Positions 53,991 to 63,711 of a DNA stretch of 64,000 nucleotides are shown one piece after another. Below the pieces are notes generated by a model. That model was not told the origin of the DNA. It made no database searches and saw only the letters and a list, made by a program, of their open reading frames with translations. The number at the start of each line of letters is the position of its first letter. The first letter of the stretch is position 1. A program made the position numbers and the translations under genes. This stretch comes from Halonotius pteroides (GTDB taxonomy: Archaea > Halobacteriota > Halobacteria > Halobacteriales > Haloferacaceae): assembly GCF_003605635.1 (NCBI RefSeq), contig NZ_QMDW01000013.1, positions 1-64,000 of the forward strand, read 5' to 3'.

Positions 53991-55403
53991 ATGCATGTAC
54001 TCGTTATCGGTGCCTACGGCAGCGCGGGGGCAGCCGCCGCCGAGACCCTGACCGATCATGTTGGCAGCGAGATTGGTCGACTGACACTTGTCGACGATGG
54101 TGACCCCGGCGGCGGGCTCTGCATTCGCAACGGCTGTATGCCCTCAAAGGAGGTGCTCTCGACAGCGGCCCACCGATTTCAGGCACGGGTTGACGATCGG
54201 CTTGCGGGCGACCCACAGACCATCGATCTTGACCGTGCCGTCGCCCGAAAGGACGACCACGTCGACCGCTTCGCAGCCCACCGTCGGGAGGGGATCCACG
54301 AGCTGACTGACCGCGAGGGCGTCGAGTTTATTCACGACACCGCCCGATTTGTCGACGATCGTGTTGTCGATATCGACGGCGACCGATATGAGCCCGACTA
54401 CGTCGTCATCGCCACAGGCTCCTCGCCGTTTGTCCCCGACCTGCCCGGGATGGATGCTATCGAGCCACTGACCAGCAAGGACGTGCTTTCGGCGACCGAC
54501 CTCCCTGCCTCGGGCATCATCATGGGCTTTGGCTACGTCGGCATCGAACTCGTGCCCTATCTCGCCGAGGCCGGTGTCGACCTCACCGTTGTCGAACACG
54601 ATGACCGGCCGATCGACGAGGCCGATCCGATCTTCGGCGACGAACTCATGACACTCTACCGGGAGGAGTTTGGCGTTGACATTCTCACCAACACCACCGA
54701 ACAACGGATCGAACCGACCGAGGATAACGGTGTTCGGCTTCACGTCGACGACGCAGGCGACACAACCGACAACCGGGCTATCGAGGCCGACGCGTTGTTC
54801 ACGTTTACTGGTCGTCGTCCCTCGACTGACCGTCTCGGCTTCGACACCACAGCCATCGACCCTGGTGAGGGGTGGGTCGACGACACGATGGCTGCTGTCG
54901 ACGACGAGCGGGTGTTTGTCGTTGGTGACGCAAACGGCAGAGAGCCGATCCTCCATGTTGCCAAAGAGCACGGTGCTACTGCGGCCGACAACATCCTCGC
55001 CCACCACGCCGGCGAGCCGATGGAAGCCTATGAAAACGTTCACCACCACGTCATTTTCTCTGGAGCCAGCGTCTACCCCTTCGCCCGGGTTGGCCACACG
55101 CCGGAGACGGCCGAATCCGCCGGCCACGAGGTCGTCACCGCGACCCGGTGGGCCAAAGACGACGGCGTGTTCACCGTCAAGGATCTTCCCTACGGATTGG
55201 CCCGGCTGACCGTCGATAGCGACGACGGCACGGTACTGGGCTACCAGGGATTGCACGCCCACGCCGACACGATGGCGAAAACACTGCAGATACTCGTCGA
55301 GAACGAAGGTGATGTCCGCGAGGTGCCGGATCGCGCATACCACCCGACACTGCCGGAACTGCTCGATGGCCTGCTTCGGGAGACGGTATCGAAACTGGCG
55401 TAG
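53991..55403 (+). CDS. FAD-dependent pyridine nucleotide-disulfide oxidoreductase
   Basis: 470 aa, class I disulfide reductase fold like dihydrolipoamide dehydrogenase or mercuric reductase. The redox disulfide is C-IRNG-C in GGLCIRNGCMPSKE (about residues 43-56). The NAD site is GFGYVGIELVPYLAEAG (about 180-196), the second FAD site is VFVVGDANG (about 305), and the partner His-Glu in YHPTLPELL (about 445) completes the active centre. The first FAD loop is odd: VIGAYGSAGAAAAE instead of GxGxxG. Substrate is unknown. No lipoyl enzyme genes are near. Confidence 0.85.
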   Translation: MHVLVIGAYGSAGAAAAETLTDHVGSEIGRLTLVDDGDPGGGLCIRNGCMPSKEVLSTAAHRFQARVDDRLAGDPQTIDLDRAVARKDDHVDRFAAHRREGIHELTDREGVEFIHDTARFVDDRVVDIDGDRYEPDYVVIATGSSPFVPDLPGMDAIEPLTSKDVLSATDLPASGIIMGFGYVGIELVPYLAEAGVDLTVVEHDDRPIDEADPIFGDELMTLYREEFGVDILTNTTEQRIEPTEDNGVRLHVDDAGDTTDNRAIEADALFTFTGRRPSTDRLGFDTTAIDPGEGWVDDTMAAVDDERVFVVGDANGREPILHVAKEHGATAADNILAHHAGEPMEAYENVHHHVIFSGASVYPFARVGHTPETAESAGHEVVTATRWAKDDGVFTVKDLPYGLARLTVDSDDGTVLGYQGLHAHADTMAKTLQILVENEGDVREVPDRAYHPTLPELLDGLLRETVSKLA

Positions 55404-55480
55404 ATTCGACCGCGTGGGTCGATACACCGCCTTCTCGCCACCGTACGCTTTTTATTCTCCCCGTGAGCATCCAATAGCCA

Positions 55481-56203
55481 ATGAGCACACCTTGGGCGGC
55501 GTGGGATCATATCCTCAAGATCGACCCCGACAAGCCCCTCGTTGAGGGCGAGACGTTCGCGGATGTCTGTCAGACCGGCACCGACGCCATCGAGATCGGC
55601 GGCACCCTTGGGATGACCGAAGACAAGATGCAGCGCGTCGTCGACGCCTGCGCCGAGTACGACGTGCCGCTCTACCAGGAGCCATCAAACCCGAGCGTCG
55701 TCATCGACTCGCCGGTTCTCGAGGGCTACCTCATCCCGACGGTGTTCAACTCGACGGATCCCTTCTGGATGGTCGGCGCCCACAAGGAGTGGGTGCGCAT
55801 CGAGGACGGTCTCGACTGGGATCGCACGACGACCGAGGCCTATATCGTCATGAACCCTGAGGCCTCCGTCGCCGAGTACACCGAGGCCGACTGCGAGCAG
55901 TCCGCCGAGGATGTCGGGGCGTTCGCCCGTGTCGCCGAGAAGATGTTCGGCCAGGAGATCGTCTACGTCGAATACTCCGGTACCTTCGGCGATCCCGAGA
56001 TTGTCCAGGCTGCCGCCGACGGCCTCGACGACGCGACACTGTTCTACGGCGGCGGGATCGGCGACTACGACAGTGCCTACGAGATGGGCCAGCACGCCGA
56101 CGTGATCGTCGTCGGCGACCTCCTCCATGAGGAGGGCTGTGATGCGGTTCGAGAAACTGTCGAGGGTGTCACCGACGCCCACGCCGCATCGACACCGAAC
56201 TAA
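55481..56203 (+). CDS. geranylgeranylglyceryl phosphate synthase
   Basis: 240 aa. Makes the first ether bond of archaeal lipids, joining sn-glycerol-1-phosphate and geranylgeranyl diphosphate. TIM barrel with [57 protein letters not shown] and [13 protein letters not shown], which form the G1P and diphosphate sites. Starts at ATG 55481 ([11 protein letters not shown]). Its stop overlaps by four bases the stop of the convergent DUF418 gene. Confidence 0.94.
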   Translation: MSTPWAAWDHILKIDPDKPLVEGETFADVCQTGTDAIEIGGTLGMTEDKMQRVVDACAEYDVPLYQEPSNPSVVIDSPVLEGYLIPTVFNSTDPFWMVGAHKEWVRIEDGLDWDRTTTEAYIVMNPEASVAEYTEADCEQSAEDVGAFARVAEKMFGQEIVYVEYSGTFGDPEIVQAAADGLDDATLFYGGGIGDYDSAYEMGQHADVIVVGDLLHEEGCDAVRETVEGVTDAHAASTPN

Positions 56204-57444
56204 TCGCCGGCTGCGTCGGTCGATCGATCGTTTCGTAGTGGTGGTCGACGCCCGTATGTGACGGCGCGCCAGAGCCATTCGGCGGGGCCAAACCGGACGT
56301 ATCGCAGCCACAGCACAGAGAGGATGATCTGCCCTGTCCAGATGGCGACAACGATACCGGCCTGTTCGATGCGGGTCACACTTCCGAACAGTCCGAGCCC
56401 GTGACCGTAGAAGATCGAGGTGGCGATCAGCGTCTGCAACAGGTAGTTGCTAAAGGCGGTTCGCCCGACGGCCGACAGCGCGGTCGTCACAACCCCGCCG
56501 CCGAAGCGACGACACAACAGCATTACCCCCGCGATATACGCGCCGGCCAACAGGAGGCTGCCCCAGTAGTTGAACTGTGTGCCGAAAAACAGGGCCTCCC
56601 GGGCGGCCCAGTCGACTGTCTCGGTATACCAGACGCCAGCAAGCGTTACTCCGAGCCCACCCAACAGGCCGCCGGCAAGGAGCCGCCGGTAGAACGCTGT
56701 TGACCGCTCATTCGTGAGGACGCCCCATTTGAACAGTGCCATCCCAGCCAACATCAGCCCGCTTGTCCGCCAGAAGACGACGCTGATGAAGCCGCTGGTC
56801 TGTTGGGCGAACGCTGTCGGCACGCGGTGGTCGAGTTGGGCGAGCCAGCCGCTCCGGTAGGTTTCGACCTCCGCAAGCAACCTGGCTTCGGCGGGTGCCC
56901 ACTGGGCAGCGACCGCCTGTGTCGACCCTGGTGAGAGCCCCGACATGATATAGAGCAGCGAGGGAACCGCCACCAACACCAGCCCTGTCCGCGCAAGCTG
57001 TTTTGCTTCCCAATCGCGGACAAACACCACAACCAGCCCACACAGCGCGTAGGGGACGAGGATGTCACCGTACCACAGCAGGTACGCATGTGCGAGGCCG
57101 GCGACCAGCAGAAATCCGGTTCGACGATAGTGGAGGCGAAGCACCTCGCTTGCATCCTTCCCTTGGGTAAAGAGGATGATTCCCGCACCGAACATGACGG
57201 TAAACAGCGTGATGAACTTCCGCTCGGCGGCGATGTGACCCACCAGCCAGACGAGGTAGTTGACGCCGGCAAACTCGCCGTAGGGGGTTGCCGACGCGTA
57301 CACTGTCGGGTTATTCAGCGTCGTAAACGGCATCGCGAACACGCGGATGTTGATAATAAGAATCCCAAGTAGCGCAAACCCACGGAGCACGTCGAGGCCG
57401 AGAATCCGTTCCTCGGGTGGTGTGGGAGACGGGTCGGAGGTCAC
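56200..57444 (-). CDS. DUF418 / YeiB-like membrane protein
   Basis: 414 aa. After [26 protein letters not shown] come about ten hydrophobic helices. The N-terminal Asp/Arg signature, [16 protein letters not shown], and the C-terminal DUF418 block ([29 protein letters not shown]...[27 protein letters not shown]) place it in the YeiB/DUF418 family. Function of the family is not established. The GTG at 57444 ([12 protein letters not shown]) is favoured; ATG 57480 gives a 426-aa form starting MCLCGILPD. Confidence 0.82.
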   Translation of the reverse strand: MTSDPSPTPPEERILGLDVLRGFALLGILIINIRVFAMPFTTLNNPTVYASATPYGEFAGVNYLVWLVGHIAAERKFITLFTVMFGAGIILFTQGKDASEVLRLHYRRTGFLLVAGLAHAYLLWYGDILVPYALCGLVVVFVRDWEAKQLARTGLVLVAVPSLLYIMSGLSPGSTQAVAAQWAPAEARLLAEVETYRSGWLAQLDHRVPTAFAQQTSGFISVVFWRTSGLMLAGMALFKWGVLTNERSTAFYRRLLAGGLLGGLGVTLAGVWYTETVDWAAREALFFGTQFNYWGSLLLAGAYIAGVMLLCRRFGGGVVTTALSAVGRTAFSNYLLQTLIATSIFYGHGLGLFGSVTRIEQAGIVVAIWTGQIILSVLWLRYVRFGPAEWLWRAVTYGRRPPLRNDRSTDAAGD

Positions 57445-57500
57445 TGTCTCCGTGTCGGGTAAGATGCCACATAAACACACCGCCGCTCGGTCGTCGTCAC

Positions 57501-58415
57501 TCAGTCGGCTGTCGCTTCGAGTTCCTCGTCGGGTTCGTCTTGTTCGTCGTCTCCGGATCGCTGTGCGGGATCCTGCACCCAGAGGTCGCCGAAGAGGTCG
57601 TCCTGCTGGAGACGGAGTTCGCCGCGATGGGAGAGGAACAACAGTGCGAGATAGGTCATAAACGGCCGGCCTCCGGCGGCTTCAATTTCCGCGTACAGCA
57701 CCTCGCTGCGGCCATTGTCGAACTCAGGGGCGAGGGCGGCCTGCACCTGTTCGATAACGCTCTCGATGTCTTCGGTGTGAGTGTTGGCGGTCACGTCGCC
57801 CTCGGTCGGCTCGTCGGCCGCACGGAAGTCGTCGGTCGCGCGGTAGTCGACCGTTTGGGTGCCGTACCCCCCGCCGCCGGTGTCGCTGGTGTCGTACTCT
57901 CGGCGCCGCTTCCACCAGTTATCGCGTTCGGCCTCCCGGAGTTCGCGGACGAGTTCGTCAAGCGTTTCGGGGTTGCCACGGGTGCTTTTGCGGTCGAGGC
58001 GGCGATCCATCTCGGCTTCGAGTTCGTCGACCGGGTCGAAGCCTGACGCACCGTCCGCCTCGTCGTCGACTCCCGCGCCGTCCTCGAAGGCCTGTTCCCA
58101 CGGTTCCGGCTCATCGTCTGTCTCGTTTTCTGTGGGATCGAGTAGTTCGTCGCCTTTCATCCGCAGGAGGACACTGGCGTAGAATAACGCCCGCGCGCTC
58201 GTACGCAGGTCAGTTGCTTCGAGCTTCGAGAGGAAGGCGTCGGTGACCTCGACGATGTCGGTATCCCACGGCTCGATCTCGCCGTCCTCGGCCAACTGCA
58301 CCAACAGCTCGACAGGCTCGACTTCGTCGTCGGTCGGTTCTGTCGGTCGTTCCTGTTCGCCGTTGTACTCACCGCTGATCCCGTCGAGGCCGACGGCGTC
58401 GGGCAGATCAGTCAT
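57501..58415 (-). CDS. scpA: condensin-type protein ScpA
   Basis: 304 aa kleisin subunit linking Smc heads. Shows VEPVELLVQLAEDGEIEPWDTDIVEVTDAFLSKL, LRTSARALFYASVLLRMKGDELL, an acidic linker (residues about 115-145), and a C-terminal winged-helix region (EAAGGRPFMTYLALLFLSHRGELRLQQDDLFGDLWV). Length is normal for haloarchaeal ScpA. The start overlaps smc by eight bases, so it is co-translated with Smc. No scpB is next to it in this window. Confidence 0.92.
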   Translation of the reverse strand: MTDLPDAVGLDGISGEYNGEQERPTEPTDDEVEPVELLVQLAEDGEIEPWDTDIVEVTDAFLSKLEATDLRTSARALFYASVLLRMKGDELLDPTENETDDEPEPWEQAFEDGAGVDDEADGASGFDPVDELEAEMDRRLDRKSTRGNPETLDELVRELREAERDNWWKRRREYDTSDTGGGGYGTQTVDYRATDDFRAADEPTEGDVTANTHTEDIESVIEQVQAALAPEFDNGRSEVLYAEIEAAGGRPFMTYLALLFLSHRGELRLQQDDLFGDLWVQDPAQRSGDDEQDEPDEELEATAD

Positions 58416-61400
58416 CGGCTGGCACCTCCGCCTCGGCGTCGTCGCCGTCGAACTGGATGCCGGTGACCGCGCTGTAGTTGTCGTCCTGCATCGTCACACC
58501 GATGGCGCGCTCGGAGCGCTCCAGCAGCGCGGAGCGATGGGAGACGACGACGAACTGGGCGTCGCCGGCCAGATCGTCGACCATCTCGCCGACGCGCTCG
58601 GCGTTGACCGCATCGAGGAAGGCATCGATCTCATCGAGCGCGTAGAACGGCGCGGGATTGTGTCGCTGGATGGCGAAGATGAACGCGAGGGCCGTCAGCG
58701 ACTTCTCGCCGCCGGACATCGCCGCCAGCCGTTGGATCGGCTTGTCCGCCGGCTGAGCCTTCATCGTCAGCCCGCCCTCAAATGGCTCTTCGGGGTCTTC
58801 TAAGACGAGCTCGCCCGATCCGTCTGAGAGCCGCGAGAAGATGTCTTGGAAGTGGCCGTTGATCGACTCGAAGGCGTCGATGAACGTCGCTTTTTTCTGG
58901 GATTCGTACTGGTCGATCCGGTCGCGGATGCCGTCGCGCTCCGCCTCCAGGGTGTTGCGGCCATCAACGAGTTCCTCAAGGTCGGCTTCGACCTCCTCGT
59001 ATTCGTCGATAGCGAGCATATTGACCGGCTCCAGTTTTGCCATCGCCGTTTCGAGGCGGTCGATGTTGGACTCGACTTCGTCGTGATCGGGAATCTCCTC
59101 GGGGTCGTAGTCGCCGACGGCCTGTTCCAGTTCGTCGATCTCCCACTCAAGCCGGTCGCGCTCCTCGCGGGCCGACTGGAGTTTTGACTCGATTTCGCCG
59201 ACGGCCTCTTTCGCCTCGTCGCGGTCGGCCTGGGCGTCTTTGACAGTCGTTTTCAACTCCTCGCGCTCGTCTTTGAGGTCGGCCAACTCGGCTTCGAGTT
59301 CCTCGATGGCCTCGCGTTTTTCGTCGAGTTCCCCCTCCTTGTCGTCGATCTGGCTTTCCAACTCGCTGATCTCGTCTTGGCCGTCGGCCTTCCGCTCTTG
59401 GGCGGATTCAACGGTGTCGTGAAGGTCATCGATGGCCTCCTCGGCGTACTGCTGTTCGAGTTGCTGTTCGTTGAGTCGGCCTTCGAGATCGTCCATCCGA
59501 TCCTTGTGCTCCCGAATTTCTTCGCGGATCGCGTCGGCCTCGTCGGTCAACTCGGGGATCTTTGATTCTGCCAACTCGGCCTCAAGCTCCTCGATGTCAG
59601 CGTCGACGGCCTCGCGTTCGCTCTCGATCTCGTCGAGTTCGGCGTCGACCTCGGCCATCTCATCCTCGACGGCTTCGCGTTCGGTTTCGATCTCATCGAG
59701 GCGGGTTTCGAGGTCGCCGATCTCCGATTCGGCATCGTCGATTGCCTCGTGTTTGCGTTCGATGTCGGCCTCGATGGACTGGACTTTCTCGACGGCGTCG
59801 GATTTCCGGTCGCGGGCGGCGTCGATCTGGTCTTCCAGATCGCGGATTTCGTCTTCGTGCTGGCGGCGTTTGTCTTCGAGTTGGTCGATCTCCTCGGCGA
59901 GCCGTTCGAGTTTGCCGCCGCCCGACGCCGAAAACGCATACCGGGAGCCGCCGCCGGAGCCGCCGGTCATCGCGCCGCTCTTCTCGACGAGGTCGCCGTC
60001 GAGTGTGACCATCCGGAACCGACCCATGAACTCACGAGCCGTCGCCATATCCTCGACGACGAGTGTCGAGCCGAGTACATAGGAAAACACCCCCTCGTAT
60101 TTGCTGTCGTACTCGACGAGATTGCGCGCGAAGTCGACGACGCCCGGATGGGATGGGAGGGTCGGCAGGCCGCGGTTGTCCATCTCCGTAATCGGGAGGA
60201 AGGTTGCCCGGCCGGCGTTGCGGGATTTGAGGTAGTCGATACACTCCGAGCCGACGCCGTCGTCGTCGACGACGACGTTTGCGAGGCGGCCGCCCGCGGC
60301 GGTTTCGCAGGCGGTCGCGTACTCGCTGTCGACGCTACCGAGATCGCCGACCGCGCCGTGGACGCCGCGCTTGCCGGCGTTGAGAATCGTCGTCACCGCC
60401 CGCGGCCACGAGCTGTCGTCGTCGCTGCGGGCCTCGATGTCGGCGTATTCGGACTGTTTTTCGCGGAGCTTCGATTCGATCTCCTCCAAGTCGGCTTTCG
60501 CCTCCTCGCGGTCGTCTCTGAGCGCGCCGATTGAGGCTTCGATCTTCGATCTGTTCTTTTCGGCTTTATCGAGTTCGCTCTGGAGGTTCGACAGTTCGGC
60601 TTTGAGATCCGGAATCGATTCGCGGGCCTCAGTGAGGTCGGCTTGGGCCTCCTCAACCTCGGTCGAACGTCGTCGGGCGTCGTCGAGCAGGCGATCCTTC
60701 TTCCGCTGGATGTCGTTGGCCTGCGTCTTTAGCTCCTCGCGTCGCTCCTTTTTGTCGGCCAACTCGGCTTTGAGTTCGTCGAACTCGGTGTCGGCGTTGT
60801 CGATCTCGTCTTGGATCTCGGCGAGGTCGGCCTGCTTGCTCTGGATCGTGCTTTTGACCGACGCCTGCTCGACTTTGAGATCCGTGATCGTCGCCTCGAT
60901 CTCGTCGAGCTCCTCCTGTTTGCGATCGATCTGGACGAAGGCCTGTCGGCGTTCGTCCTCGGCGTCCTCGATGCGGCCTTCGGCGGCCTCAATCCGGCCT
61001 TCGAGGCGGTCGATCTCGCCTTTGATCGACTCCATTTCGCGTTTGAGCCGCAACTGCTCGTCCTCACCTTTGCGTTCGATCTCGCGGTTGAGCGCTTCCA
61101 GTTCGTTCTCCAGTCGACTGAGTCGGCCCTGTGCGCTGTCGAGGGTTTCCTGTCGCTCAGCGAGTGTCTCCTCGTGGCTGTTGATGTCGCTCTCAATCTC
61201 GGTGAGTTCTTTGCGTTTATTCTCAAGCTCGGCAGCCTTCAGATACCCCTCGTACTCCTGTTTTTCGTCGCGCAGCGATTGGTATTCGAGGGCCGTATCG
61301 CGTTCGTCGGCAAGCTGGTCGAGTCGCTCCTCTTTCTCCTCGATTTTGAGCGTCGCCTCGTTGATCCGCTCTTCGACGGCGTCGAGTTCCTCGAAGGCTG

Positions 61401-61989
61401 AGTCCTTCTTGGCGTCGAACTCGGCGACGCCGGCGATCTCGTCGATGATGCCACGTCGCTGGCCCGCCGACATGTTGATGATCTCGGTCACGTCGCCCTG
61501 CATGACGACGTTGTACCCCTCGGGGGCGATGCCAGCCTGTGCGAGCAGGTCTTGGATGTCGCCGAGGTTGACCGAGCGTTCGTTGAGGTAGTAGTACGAA
61601 TAGTAGTTGTCGTCGGTCTGTTTGACGCGGCGTTTGATCGTGATCTCCTCGACGTCGCCGATGCGATCGGTGCCGGCGGCCGTCACGACCTGCTCGCGGG
61701 TGAGTGTGCCCGCGCTGTTGTCGAGGATGACCTCGACGCTGGCCTCGCGTGGGCCATCGTCGGTTGAGGCCTCACCGTCGTGGCCGGGATTGTAGATCAG
61801 GTCAGTGAGCTTCTCGGCGCGGATCCCCCGGGTTTTGGCGAGCCCGAGGGCAAAGAGCACGCCGTCGATGATGTTCGATTTTCCCGACCCGTTTGGCCCG
61901 GTAATCACGGTAAAATCTTCATACAGCGGGATACGCGTTGGCCGCCCGAAACTCTTGAAACCGTCTAAGACGAGGGCTTTGATATGCAT
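58408..61989 (-). CDS. smc: chromosome condensation protein Smc
   Basis: 1193 aa. N-terminal ATPase part begins MHIKALVLDGFKSFG, with Walker A GPNGSGKSN at 31-39. Two long coiled coils (about 165-510 and 680-1020) flank a hinge (about 520-680, with glycine-rich turn GGSGGGSRY). The C-terminal part has signature MSGGEKSLTALAF and Walker B FYALDEIDAFLD (near 1115-1145). Dimer that with ScpA organises chromosomes. Upstream, on the same strand, is a coiled-coil gene 39 nt away. Confidence 0.96.
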   Translation of the reverse strand: MHIKALVLDGFKSFGRPTRIPLYEDFTVITGPNGSGKSNIIDGVLFALGLAKTRGIRAEKLTDLIYNPGHDGEASTDDGPREASVEVILDNSAGTLTREQVVTAAGTDRIGDVEEITIKRRVKQTDDNYYSYYYLNERSVNLGDIQDLLAQAGIAPEGYNVVMQGDVTEIINMSAGQRRGIIDEIAGVAEFDAKKDSAFEELDAVEERINEATLKIEEKEERLDQLADERDTALEYQSLRDEKQEYEGYLKAAELENKRKELTEIESDINSHEETLAERQETLDSAQGRLSRLENELEALNREIERKGEDEQLRLKREMESIKGEIDRLEGRIEAAEGRIEDAEDERRQAFVQIDRKQEELDEIEATITDLKVEQASVKSTIQSKQADLAEIQDEIDNADTEFDELKAELADKKERREELKTQANDIQRKKDRLLDDARRRSTEVEEAQADLTEARESIPDLKAELSNLQSELDKAEKNRSKIEASIGALRDDREEAKADLEEIESKLREKQSEYADIEARSDDDSSWPRAVTTILNAGKRGVHGAVGDLGSVDSEYATACETAAGGRLANVVVDDDGVGSECIDYLKSRNAGRATFLPITEMDNRGLPTLPSHPGVVDFARNLVEYDSKYEGVFSYVLGSTLVVEDMATAREFMGRFRMVTLDGDLVEKSGAMTGGSGGGSRYAFSASGGGKLERLAEEIDQLEDKRRQHEDEIRDLEDQIDAARDRKSDAVEKVQSIEADIERKHEAIDDAESEIGDLETRLDEIETEREAVEDEMAEVDAELDEIESEREAVDADIEELEAELAESKIPELTDEADAIREEIREHKDRMDDLEGRLNEQQLEQQYAEEAIDDLHDTVESAQERKADGQDEISELESQIDDKEGELDEKREAIEELEAELADLKDEREELKTTVKDAQADRDEAKEAVGEIESKLQSAREERDRLEWEIDELEQAVGDYDPEEIPDHDEVESNIDRLETAMAKLEPVNMLAIDEYEEVEADLEELVDGRNTLEAERDGIRDRIDQYESQKKATFIDAFESINGHFQDIFSRLSDGSGELVLEDPEEPFEGGLTMKAQPADKPIQRLAAMSGGEKSLTALAFIFAIQRHNPAPFYALDEIDAFLDAVNAERVGEMVDDLAGDAQFVVVSHRSALLERSERAIGVTMQDDNYSAVTGIQFDGDDAEAEVPADD

Positions 61990-62028
61990 AAATGAACTCG
62001 GGCGACAGTCTGGGTCGTCGCCGGTCAG

Positions 62029-62361
62029 TTAGGCAACGATGATGTCGTCGGTCGACTCGTTGGACTCCTCCTCAGTTGTGTCTTCCGTTTCAACAGCCTC
62101 GTTGATCGGATCGGCGTCCTCTGCCAGCGAGCCGGTGACGACGTCGACATCGTCCTGCTCCTGTTCGACGACGACGACGTGATCGTCGCTTTTGGTCGGC
62201 GTTTCGGTCTCCGGGGTCGGTGTCTCGGCGTCGGTGGCTGCGGCCTCGGCTTCGAGTTCACGAACCCGGTCTTTCGTCTCAACGAGTTCCTCGGTGAGAC
62301 CGTTGACTGCGGCGCGGAGCTCTGCGAGCTGTCCTTCGAGTTCATCGACCCGATTACTCAT
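62029..62361 (-). CDS. small coiled-coil protein upstream of smc
   Basis: 110 aa. Residues 1-40 are a coiled coil (VDELEGQLAELRAAVNGLTEELVETKDRVRELE); the remainder is an acidic, probably disordered tail ending STDDIIVA. It resembles the haloarchaeal DUF7518 group, a name I give with low certainty. It lies 39 nt upstream of smc in the same direction, so may be co-transcribed with smc-scpA and could bind them; that is inference. Confidence 0.65.
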   Translation of the reverse strand: MSNRVDELEGQLAELRAAVNGLTEELVETKDRVRELEAEAAATDAETPTPETETPTKSDDHVVVVEQEQDDVDVVTGSLAEDADPINEAVETEDTTEEESNESTDDIIVA

Positions 62362-62499
62362 ACCATGACAACCGTTCTGTCTCTGTATAAAACTGTGTCA
62401 GACACATGTCTGATTCCCGACTGATGATCGACGCGAGGTGCGCCGATCGAGCCGTCGCTGCACTGGTTATTTATATGAAAACTTGCAATAGTGTTACTG

Positions 62500-63639
62500 A
62501 TGGCGTACCATGAGCCGCTGGGGGACGGCACGTATCGTCCGAGCCGCCGCACACTGTTGAAATCGGTTGTCGGCGTCGGACTCGCCACGGGGGTTGCTGC
62601 GTCGTGGGCGAGTGCACAACCAGGCGACCGACAACGGTGGGCGGTCGACACCGACAACGCTGTTGCATCCTCGCCAACCGTCGTCGACGAGACGGTCTTT
62701 GTTGGCAGCGGGGATGGCAACATCTACGCGCTGGACGCTGCAACCGGCGACACGCAGTGGACGGCCGAAACGGCGGGGTACGTCTACGCATCGCCGACAG
62801 TCGCCGACGGGACGGTCTTTATCGGTAGCGATGACGGCAGCCTGTACGCGCTGGACGCTGCAACCGGCGACCAGCAGTGGACATTCGACACCGGCGACAG
62901 CGTCGGCTCCTCGCCGACCGTCGTCGATGGCACGGTCTTCGTCGGCAGCAACGACGCCTCGATCTACGCGGTCGACGCCGCGACCGGCGACCAGCAGTGG
63001 GCTGTCGACACCGGCGATCACGTGACGTCGTCGCCGACGGTTGTCGACGAGACGGTTTTTGTCGGCAGCGATGACGGCACGCTCTACGCCCTAGCTGCCG
63101 CGAGTGGCGACAGCCAATGGACAGTTGAGACCGACCGGAAGATCGAGTCGTCGCCGACGGTCGCCGATGGGACGGTCTTCGTCGGTGGCTGGGAGCAGTT
63201 GCATGCCATTGATGCTGCCACCGGCGACGAACAGTGGCGTGTCGATGCGACCGTTGTCTCCTCGCCAACCGTCGCCGACGGCACGGTCTTCGTTACCGGT
63301 GCTGGCGGGTTGCTCTACGCCCTCTCGGCGGCAACCGGCGACCGCGAGTGGGCCTTTGAGACGAAGAGTTCGCTGCACTCCTCGCCGACGGTCGCCGACG
63401 AGACGGTCTTTTTCGAATCCTTACGCAAGGTCTACGCTGTCGATGCGGCCACCGGTGCCCAGCAGTGGCGCCTCCCGATCGGTGGTCGCTCCTCGCCGAC
63501 GGTGGTCGACGGCACCCTGTTTGTTGGCAGCGACGACACACACATCTACGCGTTGCGGGCCGGCGTCGAGGGCTCCAGCACCGGCTCGCGGGTTCGGCTG
63601 GGCACGCTTGGCCATCACGGGGATCGACGCGTCGTGTGA
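62500..63639 (+). CDS. Tat-exported PQQ-like beta-propeller protein
   Basis: 379 aa. A Tat signal (YRPSRRTLLKSVVGVGLATGV; no lipobox Cys) precedes eight 38-41-residue repeats of the type SSPTVVDGTVFVGSDDGxLYALDAATGDxQW, forming an eight-bladed propeller as in PQQ-enzyme or BamB-like proteins. No dehydrogenase residues were recognised, so it is probably a binding or scaffold protein. A TATA-like TTATTTATA about 27 nt before ATG 62500 supports a leaderless start there, rather than GTG 62491. Confidence 0.85.
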   Translation: MAYHEPLGDGTYRPSRRTLLKSVVGVGLATGVAASWASAQPGDRQRWAVDTDNAVASSPTVVDETVFVGSGDGNIYALDAATGDTQWTAETAGYVYASPTVADGTVFIGSDDGSLYALDAATGDQQWTFDTGDSVGSSPTVVDGTVFVGSNDASIYAVDAATGDQQWAVDTGDHVTSSPTVVDETVFVGSDDGTLYALAAASGDSQWTVETDRKIESSPTVADGTVFVGGWEQLHAIDAATGDEQWRVDATVVSSPTVADGTVFVTGAGGLLYALSAATGDREWAFETKSSLHSSPTVADETVFFESLRKVYAVDAATGAQQWRLPIGGRSSPTVVDGTLFVGSDDTHIYALRAGVEGSSTGSRVRLGTLGHHGDRRVV

Positions 63640-63711
63640 TGGTTTCGCGCCGGTTGTAGTCGCCCTCGTGGCTCCGTTAGGCTTTAGCGGGCGGGCAGCA
63701 AATCCTGTCCA

